64,000 nucleotides of DNA from Paenibacillus sabinae T27 (lineage in GTDB: Bacteria; Bacillota; Bacilli; Paenibacillales; Paenibacillaceae): NCBI RefSeq assembly GCF_000612505.1, contig NZ_CP004078.1, positions 4,859,001 through 4,923,000 of the forward strand, written 5' to 3'. Shown here in pieces: positions 7,855 through 15,309 of this stretch (position 1 is its first letter; each line of letters starts with the position of its first letter). The notes beneath the pieces were generated by a model. The model searched no databases, was not told the origin of the DNA, and saw nothing but the letters and a program-made list of their open reading frames with translations. A program made the position numbers and the translations under genes.

Positions 7855-8577
7855 TTACAGCGTTACCCAGCCGTATTTGATCGAATTGATAACCGCTTGG
7901 GTGCGGTCGTCGACCTCCATTTTTTGCAAAATGCTGCTGACATGGTTTTTGACCGTCTTTTCGCTGATAAACAAATATTCGCCGATCATCTTGTTGCTCT
8001 TTCCTTCGGCCATCAGGCGCAGCACTTCGGCTTCGCGGCGCGTCAGCGGATTGTTGTCGCCCGCCACAAATTTGACTCCCGCTTCCTTCACCGAGGTTTC
8101 GGCAATCGCGCCCGCTTCGTTCAGATAAGTCATCCGTCGAAGCTGGTTAATCAGCTTGCCCGTCACTTTAGGATGGATAAAGGCATGCCCCTCGCATACC
8201 GAACGGATCGCATTGATCAGCGACTCGGCCTCCATATCCTTCAGCAGATAACCGTTGGCGCCCTTGCGCAGCGTTTCGAATACGTAGCTTTCATCATCAT
8301 GGATGGACAAAATAATCACTTTAACGTCGGGGAACATTTCCCTCAGCTTTTCCGTCGCCTCCACGCCGTTCTCGACCGGCATATTGATATCCATCAGCAC
8401 GATGTCCGGTTTATTCTGGTTGACGAACTCAAGCACCTGTATGCCGTCACCGCATTCGCCTATGACCTCGATGTCTTCCTCCATATTCAAAATACGCTTG
8501 AGTCCTTCTCTGAACAGCTGATGATCGTCAGCCAAAAGCACTTTAATGGGTGTCTTGCCGGGGTTTTGGTTCTCCAT
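7855..8577 (-). CDS. degU: Response regulator DegU
   Basis: DegU is the NarL/FixJ-type DNA-binding partner of DegS and controls exoenzymes, motility, competence and biofilm traits. The start at 8577 (240 residues) follows AAAGGAG; upstream in-frame codons lie inside degS and are not used. The receiver domain (about 12-130) has the acidic pair in [10 protein letters not shown] and the phosphoacceptor in [10 protein letters not shown]. The C-terminal LuxR-type helix-turn-helix includes [19 protein letters not shown] and [15 protein letters not shown]. It starts within a few bases of the degS end, so the two form an operon. Confidence 0.97.
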   Translation of the reverse strand: MENQNPGKTPIKVLLADDHQLFREGLKRILNMEEDIEVIGECGDGIQVLEFVNQNKPDIVLMDINMPVENGVEATEKLREMFPDVKVIILSIHDDESYVFETLRKGANGYLLKDMEAESLINAIRSVCEGHAFIHPKVTGKLINQLRRMTYLNEAGAIAETSVKEAGVKFVAGDNNPLTRREAEVLRLMAEGKSNKMIGEYLFISEKTVKNHVSSILQKMEVDDRTQAVINSIKYGWVTL

Positions 8578-8581
8578 TACA

Positions 8582-9757
8582 CTACTCCTTTCCCTTGTCC
8601 ACGTTCGTTGGAATATGGATAATGATTGCGGTTCCTTCATTTTCGGCAGATTCAATTTCCATTCTTCCTTCCAGCAGTTCCACGCGTTCACGCATCCCGA
8701 CCAGACCGAAGCTTTCTCTGTCAATCTGCTCTTTTTTCATTTTCTGCACATTGAAGCCTATTCCATTATCCCTCACAACAATTTTGATCAACTGTGCCTG
8801 ATATGTAATTTCCACCAAAACGTAGCTGGCACAAGCATGCTTTGCCACATTGGACAGCGCCTCTTGAATGAGCCGGTACACGGCTGCTTCCATAGCTGAC
8901 GACAGGCGGTGCTCCTTGCCTCTGGTTTCAAAAGAGGTTCGGATTTTATTCTTCTCCTCATAATCATGAACATACTTGCGCAGCGTGGGAATTAATCCCA
9001 AATCATCCAAAGCCATCGGACGCAGGTTGAAAATAACCTTCCGCATTTCCTCGAGACTGGAACGTACCTGTCCTTTCAGATCTACTATTTCGTTCTGGAC
9101 CAGTCCAATTTCCTGCTTCACGAGCATTCTTTCCACAATTTCTGTTCGGAGCACCAGGTTGGCCAGCATTTGAGCAGGGCCGTCATGGATTTCGCGGGCA
9201 ATCCGCTTGCGCTCCTCTTCCTGGGCCAAAATAATTTTGAGCCCGATGATCTGACGGTTCTTGGCCGATTCGACAATCCGCGTTACATGTCCCAGTTCTC
9301 CGGACAAATACTTCAAGACCACACTCATTTGCGAGCCGATCGATTCCGCCCGCTCCACCGAGTTCTCGACGCTCCGGACCCGCTTCTGCAGCTCGTCTCG
9401 CCGGTTCCTGAGGTAAGCTTCCCTTTCCCTGCTCATCATAAGCTCAAGCTGCAGCTCCGTCGCCTTCTCGTAGGCAATCCGAATATCTTGTTCTGTATAA
9501 CGAACGAAATCGCGGCTGACCTCCGTTAACCGGATACGTGACCGGCGGTAATCGACCTCCAGCTTGTCTACCTTCTGCAGCATTTCATCCGTCTCCTGCC
9601 GAACCTGCTGCAGTTCATTGTTGAGATTTGCAAGCTCCTCGCGGGCCGCTTGCAAAATCTCAAAAATCTGATACTTGCTGTCTTCCATTACGTCAATCGT
9701 ATTCTTGATTACGCGGTCAATGGCATCGGGTTGGAATTCCACGGACAATGGCCCCAT
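8582..9757 (-). CDS. degS: Sensor histidine kinase DegS (cytosolic)
   Basis: DegS is a soluble HisKA_3-type kinase that phosphorylates DegU. The 391-residue product has no membrane segment. Its N-terminal half is a long coiled coil (about 35-175), followed by the H-box EEERKRIAREIHDGPAQM (about 180-197, phosphorylated His in REIHDGP) and the ATP-binding domain (LIQEALSNVAKHA; VVRDNGIGFN; FGLVGMRERVELLEG). Order and motifs match Bacillus DegS. The annotated ATG has no obvious Shine-Dalgarno sequence, so the exact start is uncertain. degU follows with a 4-base gap. Confidence 0.95.
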   Translation of the reverse strand: MGPLSVEFQPDAIDRVIKNTIDVMEDSKYQIFEILQAAREELANLNNELQQVRQETDEMLQKVDKLEVDYRRSRIRLTEVSRDFVRYTEQDIRIAYEKATELQLELMMSREREAYLRNRRDELQKRVRSVENSVERAESIGSQMSVVLKYLSGELGHVTRIVESAKNRQIIGLKIILAQEEERKRIAREIHDGPAQMLANLVLRTEIVERMLVKQEIGLVQNEIVDLKGQVRSSLEEMRKVIFNLRPMALDDLGLIPTLRKYVHDYEEKNKIRTSFETRGKEHRLSSAMEAAVYRLIQEALSNVAKHACASYVLVEITYQAQLIKIVVRDNGIGFNVQKMKKEQIDRESFGLVGMRERVELLEGRMEIESAENEGTAIIIHIPTNVDKGKE

Positions 9758-9798
9758 TTCTATCGAATCATATTAAGGCACGCCTTTATATTAACATA

Positions 9799-12531
9799 TC
9801 ATGATTCGATCGTTACGGTCTTCGTTTCCTGTTCCCATTTTACGGTGAGTCCAAGCTGCTCGGAGACTAGACGAAGCGGGACTAAAGTCCTTCCTTGTAG
9901 GAGTAAAGGCGCTACTTCTGCGCTTTGACGTACGCCATTTAGAACAAATTCCTTCTTGTTTACCGTAAGGTCCAGCGCTTTGGAGCCGCGGAGCACCATA
10001 ATCTTCCGGGTGACCGGGTCCCAGGATGCGCTGCCGCCAAAGGCGTCCAACACATAGCGTATCGGCACATAGGTTGTTCCATTTTGCACCAGTGGCGCCG
10101 AGTCAATAGCTTTCTTCGTTCCGTTGACCGTTAGCGCCTTCTGGCCGATCGTCATGGACGCCGTTCCCGTAGGCAATCCCGCCTCGCTGGATAGCGAAGG
10201 CATGGTGAAGGAAATATTGTCAAAGGCCACGGTGCCCGTCTTGGCGCGTTCATCCTGTCCTTCCTCGACATTCACGACATACAACCGCTTCAGCGCTGCC
10301 GGGAATTTCATTCCTGAGCCTGACAGGTCAATATCAAGCTTCTTCCATCCGGTCCAGTCGATGGTTTTGGCAAGATCTACATAGACCGTCGCTCCTCCGG
10401 CATCCGTAAATTCGGCGCGCAGCCAGTTCAGGCTCTTATCACCCATCACATCAAGCGACATCGAGGTCGCTGCCGCCGGAAGCGATTTGCCAGCAGTCCC
10501 GTTGAATTGGGCGTAAGCATACATCTTGCCCGTACCCGCGGTCATATCATAGCTGAGGTTCAGAACCTTCGACCCGGCGTGGTCTTCACTGCCCGCTGTA
10601 ATCGAAGCCGTTCCTAGAACAGCCGGATTATTAGTAGTAAAAGCGATCGGATAAGCGACATTTTCAAAATCCTCCCACGGGGTTGCTGCGGCTGTCGTCA
10701 GCACAATTGCCGTGCTGAACCCGTCGTAACGCGCAATAGCATAACCCGTCATCACTCCCGCATTTACCGAATTCACGGTCAGCTTGCCGCCCTGTACGCT
10801 TCCCTTGAAGCCGACAAACTCCCATTTCACTGCAGAATCCGGCACGCTGATGGAAGCGCCGTTTTTGGCAACTGCGGTAAGTGGCACCGGAATCGAGGTC
10901 CCGGCCTTCAACGGACCGTTAACCGTTCCCGCCGTCAAACGGGTCAAATTGTCTCCGCCAAGCACGGTAACTGTCGTTGAGGCGCTTACCGATCCGCTGG
11001 TCGCGGTCAAAGCGGCTGTTCCCGGCTTTACCGCCGTCGCTTCACCTCCGCTCACGCTTACGCTGCCGCTGCTGGATTTCCAGGAGGGGTTCCCGGAGGC
11101 GACGTCAATCGGGTTGTAATACGTATCGTAGCCTTTCAGCGTATAAGATGTCTTCTGACCGATGAGCAGGACGCTGCTGCCGCTGATCTTGATTCCTTTC
11201 ACTTCTCCCTGCGGCGCATTGGAATAGACACCAACCCCGTTAACAATGCTGCGCTGCTCCGTGCCGTATTCCGTATCGAACGAGAGGATTGTTTCGGTTT
11301 CGGCCAGCGGCCGGTCGACCATTGTCGTTGAACCGCCGCCATCCAGGTTAAGTCCTTTATATACGCCGATGCTCGTCATAAAGGATTGCAATTCGGAGAG
11401 GGACATCCCCGAGCTGCTGTCATTCTTCTCCACCGCGATAATGTAAGCGTAGCGTCCGTCCTGGGAATACCCAAGGGCCGTTCGTGCCCGGTAGCCGCCG
11501 ATGCTGCTGACGGAACGGGAGAATGCCGCCGCCTTCCCTTGATCCACCAGAATCGTGTGCCCGCCGATCATCATCTGCAGATTTGCCGGATCAATGGTTT
11601 CCCCTGTTGTTGCTGCGCGAAGCGAGCAGGCCACTGTCAGAGGCTGTCCGACCTGCAAATGATCGGCGACGAACTGTGCAGCCGTTCCATGCGTCCGCAG
11701 AATATAGGCGCCCGCCGGCACCGCTATCGGCAGAGCGGTATTTCGGCTTGAAATTTGCGTAATGATTCCATTTTCGACCAGTACCTCGGTCGGGGAGGTA
11801 GAGCTGTTTTTCGGCCGTTCCAGCGCCGTCCAAGCATCCGTATAAATATACGCCGCATTGACATGACTGTAAGTCGAAGCTCCGCCTTCCGGATTGTATG
11901 CCCCCTTGTTGATTCCCGCCAGTGCAAGCTGCGAACCGTCAGCAGCCGTTACCATGCCCTCGAAAGAGAATTGATCGATAATCGGTTTTCTGTCCGTCGT
12001 CAGGGCAAAAGCATAAAGTCCATTCAACTGAGACGGGGTCGATACCAGAGTTCCCCCCGATACTTCACCGCCGATCGGCGCACCTTCACCTCCGGTATTG
12101 AAATAATCTCCATTTACCGCCGCTACCGCACCCGTCTCTTTGGCCATTCCGCCCGTGCTCTGGCGCGTGGTCAGCTTACCATTCTTGCCAGTCATGACGT
12201 CTATAGAGACGTAAGGATTGTTCAGATCCACGCGGATAACATCTGCAAGGCCGGTGGCTTTGCTGCCCGAGCGGGTTACGGTATATTTGTATTTCAGCTT
12301 CGTTGCACCCGATGTAATGATTTCTTCACTCACTTTGGTTGCTGTAAAAGAGGAAGCGGCCTCTGCAATTGACGAGAAGCCCTGCCGGAACTGCATCGGT
12401 TCGCTGCCAATGACCGGCATGATCCACAACACGCCTGCGAGCGAAGCAGCTACCCATTTGGCGGCGATAGTTTTTTTATAGCTCCCTGGTTTATCATTTC
12501 TAGTCTGGTTCGATGAACAACTGCTATTCAT
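9799..12531 (-). CDS. Secreted phosphodiester glycosidase (NAGPA) protein with copper-amine-oxidase stalk domain
   Basis: A 910-residue exported protein. Residues about 20-50 form a hydrophobic signal segment. A NAGPA-type domain (about 75-430) includes NGDYFNTGGEGAPIGG, GGYRARTALGYS and the signature GLNLDGGGSTTM; the family includes enzymes that cleave phosphodiester-linked sugars. It is followed by an Ig/Big_2-like segment (about 440-530), a beta-rich domain of possible carbohydrate-binding type, and a C-terminal stalk-type domain (about 795-910, VQNGTTYVPIRYVLDAFGG and LQGRTLVPLRLVSEQLG). Cell-wall polymers are a likely substrate, but that is inference. It stands alone between degS and metK; the domain mix is common in Paenibacillus. 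Confidence 0.85.
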   Translation of the reverse strand: MNSSCSSNQTRNDKPGSYKKTIAAKWVAASLAGVLWIMPVIGSEPMQFRQGFSSIAEAASSFTATKVSEEIITSGATKLKYKYTVTRSGSKATGLADVIRVDLNNPYVSIDVMTGKNGKLTTRQSTGGMAKETGAVAAVNGDYFNTGGEGAPIGGEVSGGTLVSTPSQLNGLYAFALTTDRKPIIDQFSFEGMVTAADGSQLALAGINKGAYNPEGGASTYSHVNAAYIYTDAWTALERPKNSSTSPTEVLVENGIITQISSRNTALPIAVPAGAYILRTHGTAAQFVADHLQVGQPLTVACSLRAATTGETIDPANLQMMIGGHTILVDQGKAAAFSRSVSSIGGYRARTALGYSQDGRYAYIIAVEKNDSSSGMSLSELQSFMTSIGVYKGLNLDGGGSTTMVDRPLAETETILSFDTEYGTEQRSIVNGVGVYSNAPQGEVKGIKISGSSVLLIGQKTSYTLKGYDTYYNPIDVASGNPSWKSSSGSVSVSGGEATAVKPGTAALTATSGSVSASTTVTVLGGDNLTRLTAGTVNGPLKAGTSIPVPLTAVAKNGASISVPDSAVKWEFVGFKGSVQGGKLTVNSVNAGVMTGYAIARYDGFSTAIVLTTAAATPWEDFENVAYPIAFTTNNPAVLGTASITAGSEDHAGSKVLNLSYDMTAGTGKMYAYAQFNGTAGKSLPAAATSMSLDVMGDKSLNWLRAEFTDAGGATVYVDLAKTIDWTGWKKLDIDLSGSGMKFPAALKRLYVVNVEEGQDERAKTGTVAFDNISFTMPSLSSEAGLPTGTASMTIGQKALTVNGTKKAIDSAPLVQNGTTYVPIRYVLDAFGGSASWDPVTRKIMVLRGSKALDLTVNKKEFVLNGVRQSAEVAPLLLQGRTLVPLRLVSEQLGLTVKWEQETKTVTIES

Positions 12532-12657
12532 TCAAAGTAACTCTCCCATCTCAAATATTCCCCCACCGCGTTCCCCTTACATAATTAATAGACTAAGTTT
12601 TACCGAAAAAGTTACGAAATTGACACCAAAAAATATTTCAACCTCCATTTCGGGCAT

Positions 12658-12717
12658 AAAAAAGGCCTTTTGCATACAGACAGCTCAAATGACTTGTCCA
12701 TACAAAAGGCCTTTTCT
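12658..12717 (-). terminator. Intrinsic terminator downstream of metK
   Basis: Two arms containing AAAAGGCCTTTTG (12660-12672) and CAAAAGGCCTTTT (12703-12715), each nearly palindromic in itself, enclose a partly paired loop. The minus-strand exit ends in a run of six T. It lies 40 bases after the metK stop. Confidence 0.85.
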
Positions 12718-12757
12718 TAGATGTTTTGCAAGATGAAATCCATCCCGCTTAGCAAAA

Positions 12758-13960
12758 TTACAGACCAGCTTGCTCTCTGAGCAATCCCGCTTTATCCACA
12801 CGTTCCCAAGGAAGATCGAGATCAGTGCGTCCAAAATGACCATAAGCAGCCGTCTGCTTGTAGATCGGTCTGCGCAGATCCAGCATGGCAATTATTCCGG
12901 CCGGGCGAAGGTCGAAATTGTCACGAACCAGCTTAACCAGTTGTTCCTCACTGACCTTGCCTGTGCCGTATGTATCGACGTTAATGGAAACCGGGTTCGC
13001 TACGCCAATCGCATAAGCCAGCTGAATTTCGCACTTGTCGGCAAGTCCGGCGGCTACCAGATTTTTCGCTACATAACGCGCAGCATAGGCAGCGGAACGG
13101 TCAACCTTTGTCGGATCCTTGCCGGAAAAAGCGCCCCCGCCATGGCGGGCATAGCCACCATACGTGTCGACAATAATTTTACGTCCGGTCAGACCGGCAT
13201 CCCCTTGAGGTCCGCCAATAACAAAACGTCCGGTCGGATTGATAAAATACTTTGTCTCGTTATCCAGGAGTTCTTCCGGCACCACCGGCAAAATGACATG
13301 CTCCTTAATATCCTTCTGGATTTGCTCCAGTGTAATTTCCTCGGCATGCTGTGTGGATACAACGATCGTATCAACACGAACAGGCTTGTCATCCTGATAT
13401 TCGATCGTAACTTGCGTTTTTCCATCCGGTCTCAAATAATTTAAAGTTCCATCCTTGCGGACTTCGGACAACCGGCGGGCGATTCGGTGAGACAGAGCGA
13501 TCGGAAGAGGCATCAGCTCAGGCGTTTCGTTGGTTGCGAAGCCGAACATTAATCCCTGATCGCCTGCGCCAATATTGGCCGTTTCTTCCGAAACCTGAGC
13601 AGGGTCGCGATTCTCAAGCGCCGCATTAACCCCTTGTGCAATATCTGCGGACTGCTCGTTAAGCGAAGTCAGCACAGCACAGGTATTATAGTCAAAGCCG
13701 TACTTGGCCCGTACATATCCGATTTCCTTGACAGTATTACGTACGATAGCCGGGATATCGACATACTCCGACTTCGTGCTGATCTCTCCAATAACGAGAA
13801 CAAGACCGGTAGCAACCGAGACCTCACAGGCTACGCGCGCATAAGGATCGTTCGCAAGAAACGCATCCAGAACCGCATCGGAAATTTGATCGCAAATTTT
13901 ATCCGGATGTCCCTCGGTAACGGACTCGGAAGTAAACAAATGACGTCCTTTAACAGGCAT
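12758..13960 (-). CDS. metK: S-adenosylmethionine synthetase
   Basis: MetK makes S-adenosylmethionine from methionine and ATP. The 400-residue product has the family motifs [19 protein letters not shown] (residues 18-36), [12 protein letters not shown] (about 120-131) and [19 protein letters not shown] (about 255-273), the last being the P-loop-like signature. Length is normal. ATG follows AGGAGGTTGAG. The upstream space to the previous terminator is only about 110 bases and I see no SAM-I riboswitch in it, although B. subtilis metK is controlled by one. A vegetative promoter candidate is listed separately. Confidence 0.98.
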   Translation of the reverse strand: MPVKGRHLFTSESVTEGHPDKICDQISDAVLDAFLANDPYARVACEVSVATGLVLVIGEISTKSEYVDIPAIVRNTVKEIGYVRAKYGFDYNTCAVLTSLNEQSADIAQGVNAALENRDPAQVSEETANIGAGDQGLMFGFATNETPELMPLPIALSHRIARRLSEVRKDGTLNYLRPDGKTQVTIEYQDDKPVRVDTIVVSTQHAEEITLEQIQKDIKEHVILPVVPEELLDNETKYFINPTGRFVIGGPQGDAGLTGRKIIVDTYGGYARHGGGAFSGKDPTKVDRSAAYAARYVAKNLVAAGLADKCEIQLAYAIGVANPVSINVDTYGTGKVSEEQLVKLVRDNFDLRPAGIIAMLDLRRPIYKQTAAYGHFGRTDLDLPWERVDKAGLLREQAGL

Positions 13961-14035
13961 AAACTCAACCTCCTATATAATAGGTAGAAACTGCTCGGGC
14001 AGTCGCCATATTCAATCTTTTTTTGCATAAAAATT

Positions 14036-14063
14036 CATATAAGTGCACAACTTAACCCGTCAA
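14036..14063 (-). promoter_or_regulatory. Candidate sigma-A promoter of metK
   Basis: TTGACG (14058-14063) and TATATG (14036-14041) on the minus strand, spaced by 16 bases. The -35 box overlaps the T-run of the SASP terminator. The leader would be about 70 nucleotides, too short for an S-box riboswitch. Confidence 0.55.
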
Positions 14064-14093
14064 AAAAATCAACCTTTTCCAAATGGAAAAGGT
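14062..14093 (-). terminator. Intrinsic terminator of the SASP gene
   Basis: Perfect 9-base stem ACCTTTTCC / GGAAAAGGT (14072-14080, 14085-14093) with a 4-base loop, followed on the minus strand by TTGATTTTTTT. Confidence 0.88.
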
Positions 14094-14180
14094 CGGTTTT
14101 CCTCAAATGTCATATTAACTTATTTGCGTAGCAGTGTCAATCAATGCCCTTGGGTGCAAGCCTGTTGTCACCGATACGCT

Positions 14181-14453
14181 CTATGAGAAAAGGGCTTGCT
14201 CAGCCTGCTTCACGAGCCGCTTCGTAATTTCGCCGCCAACCGAACCGTTATCCCGGGATGTTAAATGTCCGAGATAAGGGGTTCGGGATGCCGCGGAAAC
14301 ACCGCCCAACATTCCCAGTTCCGAAGCGAACTCCGTATCCGCTCCAGCACCGGAAATGGGGCCATAAAGACCAAATTCGGTTGCAATTTCGTACTGCATC
14401 TGCTTCAGCATTTCCCGGCTTTCCGGAACAATCTTGCGATTATTACGTGCCAT
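14181..14453 (-). CDS. Small acid-soluble spore protein, alpha/beta type
   Basis: Alpha/beta-type SASPs coat and protect spore DNA in the forespore and are degraded by the GPR protease at germination. The 90-residue product has the GPR cleavage context TEFASELG at about residues 40-47 and the signature RDNGSVGGEITKRLV at about 67-81. Length is slightly above the usual 60-75 residues because of an N-terminal extension. ATG follows AGGAGGTG. Expression should be sigma-G dependent, but I could not assign a clear promoter. A 7-base hairpin (14464-14489) abuts the ribosome binding site. Confidence 0.93.
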   Translation of the reverse strand: MARNNRKIVPESREMLKQMQYEIATEFGLYGPISGAGADTEFASELGMLGGVSAASRTPYLGHLTSRDNGSVGGEITKRLVKQAEQALFS

Positions 14454-14665
14454 AACTGCACCTCCTGTAATTGTTGTATAAGTTACAGGATTATTGTGCG
14501 CAGCCTATCTTTCTTGCAGTCGCTGTAATGTTTGTTGGTTCTGGTTAAGGACTGCAGCATTGCTAAATAACAGGTTATACGTATAAAACCAAGCCAATTA
14601 GCCAAAACTAAGAAAACATTGAAGGGTACCCTTTTGAGACCCGCTAAACGAAGGTTACGGGACGA

Positions 14666-15232
14666 TTACTTTAATGTATACCCGCCCCGAACCATAACAA
14701 CCAATCCAAGAGTTTGGCCGTCTTGTACGGTAATTCCGCGTCCATCCCTTGGAAAAGATAATAGATGGTTGGTGGGCGCTGACTGACCATTTGTCAAATC
14801 CAAACCGTCTGTCAGATCGGCTACACCGTTGGCGTCCTGAGAATAAATGACGGCTTTGCCTGCTCTAACAATGAACTCAGCTCCGGCGGCGGCGATTAAA
14901 GTTTGTCCAGGCTTCACATCAACAATAACACTGGCAGTTCCGCCTCCCGAAGCAGGAGCCGGCGAAGCAGTGGCTGTGGCAGTCGGGGCTGCAGTGGCCG
15001 GGGTTGAGGTTGGGACTGGCGGTTTGGTGGCTGCCGGAGACGGAACGGTAACACCCTGAAGGGCTTTTTGGATCTGTTGATCCACGTAACTCTTGGTTAC
15101 TACCGGGTCATCGGCCGTTCCCGGCTGATTTCCCACATCAGCTCCTTGAGCTGTATTACTTATAATTGAACCTGCCCAAACACCGCTTGCCAGCAATACT
15201 GCGGCAAACGTTATTTTCCATAATGGCTTCAT
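14666..15232 (-). CDS. Secreted protein of unknown function with a Pro/Thr/Ala-rich linker
   Basis: I do not recognise a characterised family. The 188-residue product begins with a signal peptide (KITFAAVLLASGVWAGS, likely cleavage near residue 30), then a short helix (SYVDQQIQKALQG), a Pro/Thr/Ala/Ser-rich linker (about 62-98) and a compact C-terminal domain (about 99-188: IVDVKPGQTLIAAAGAEFIVRAG, LLSFPRDGRGI, MVRGGYTLK). The linker and signal suggest a surface or wall-attached protein. It follows the S-layer gene and its terminator. ATG follows GAAGGAGG. A role in the cell envelope is inference from position and export signal. Confidence 0.75.
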   Translation of the reverse strand: MKPLWKITFAAVLLASGVWAGSIISNTAQGADVGNQPGTADDPVVTKSYVDQQIQKALQGVTVPSPAATKPPVPTSTPATAAPTATATASPAPASGGGTASVIVDVKPGQTLIAAAGAEFIVRAGKAVIYSQDANGVADLTDGLDLTNGQSAPTNHLLSFPRDGRGITVQDGQTLGLVVMVRGGYTLK

Positions 15233-15260
15233 TCGGGCCTCCTTCTAATGTAGGTATAAA

Positions 15261-15290
15261 AAAAGAATAGCCTCCGAAGAGGCTATTCTT
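15261..15290 (-). terminator. Intrinsic terminator of the S-layer gene
   Basis: Perfect 12-base stem AAGAATAGCCTC / GAGGCTATTCTT (15263-15274, 15279-15290) with a CGAA/TTCG tetraloop and a run of seven T on the minus strand. A very strong terminator, as expected for a highly expressed gene. Confidence 0.95.
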
Positions 15291-15309
15291 GCTTCGGTTA
15301 GGAAGCTAA

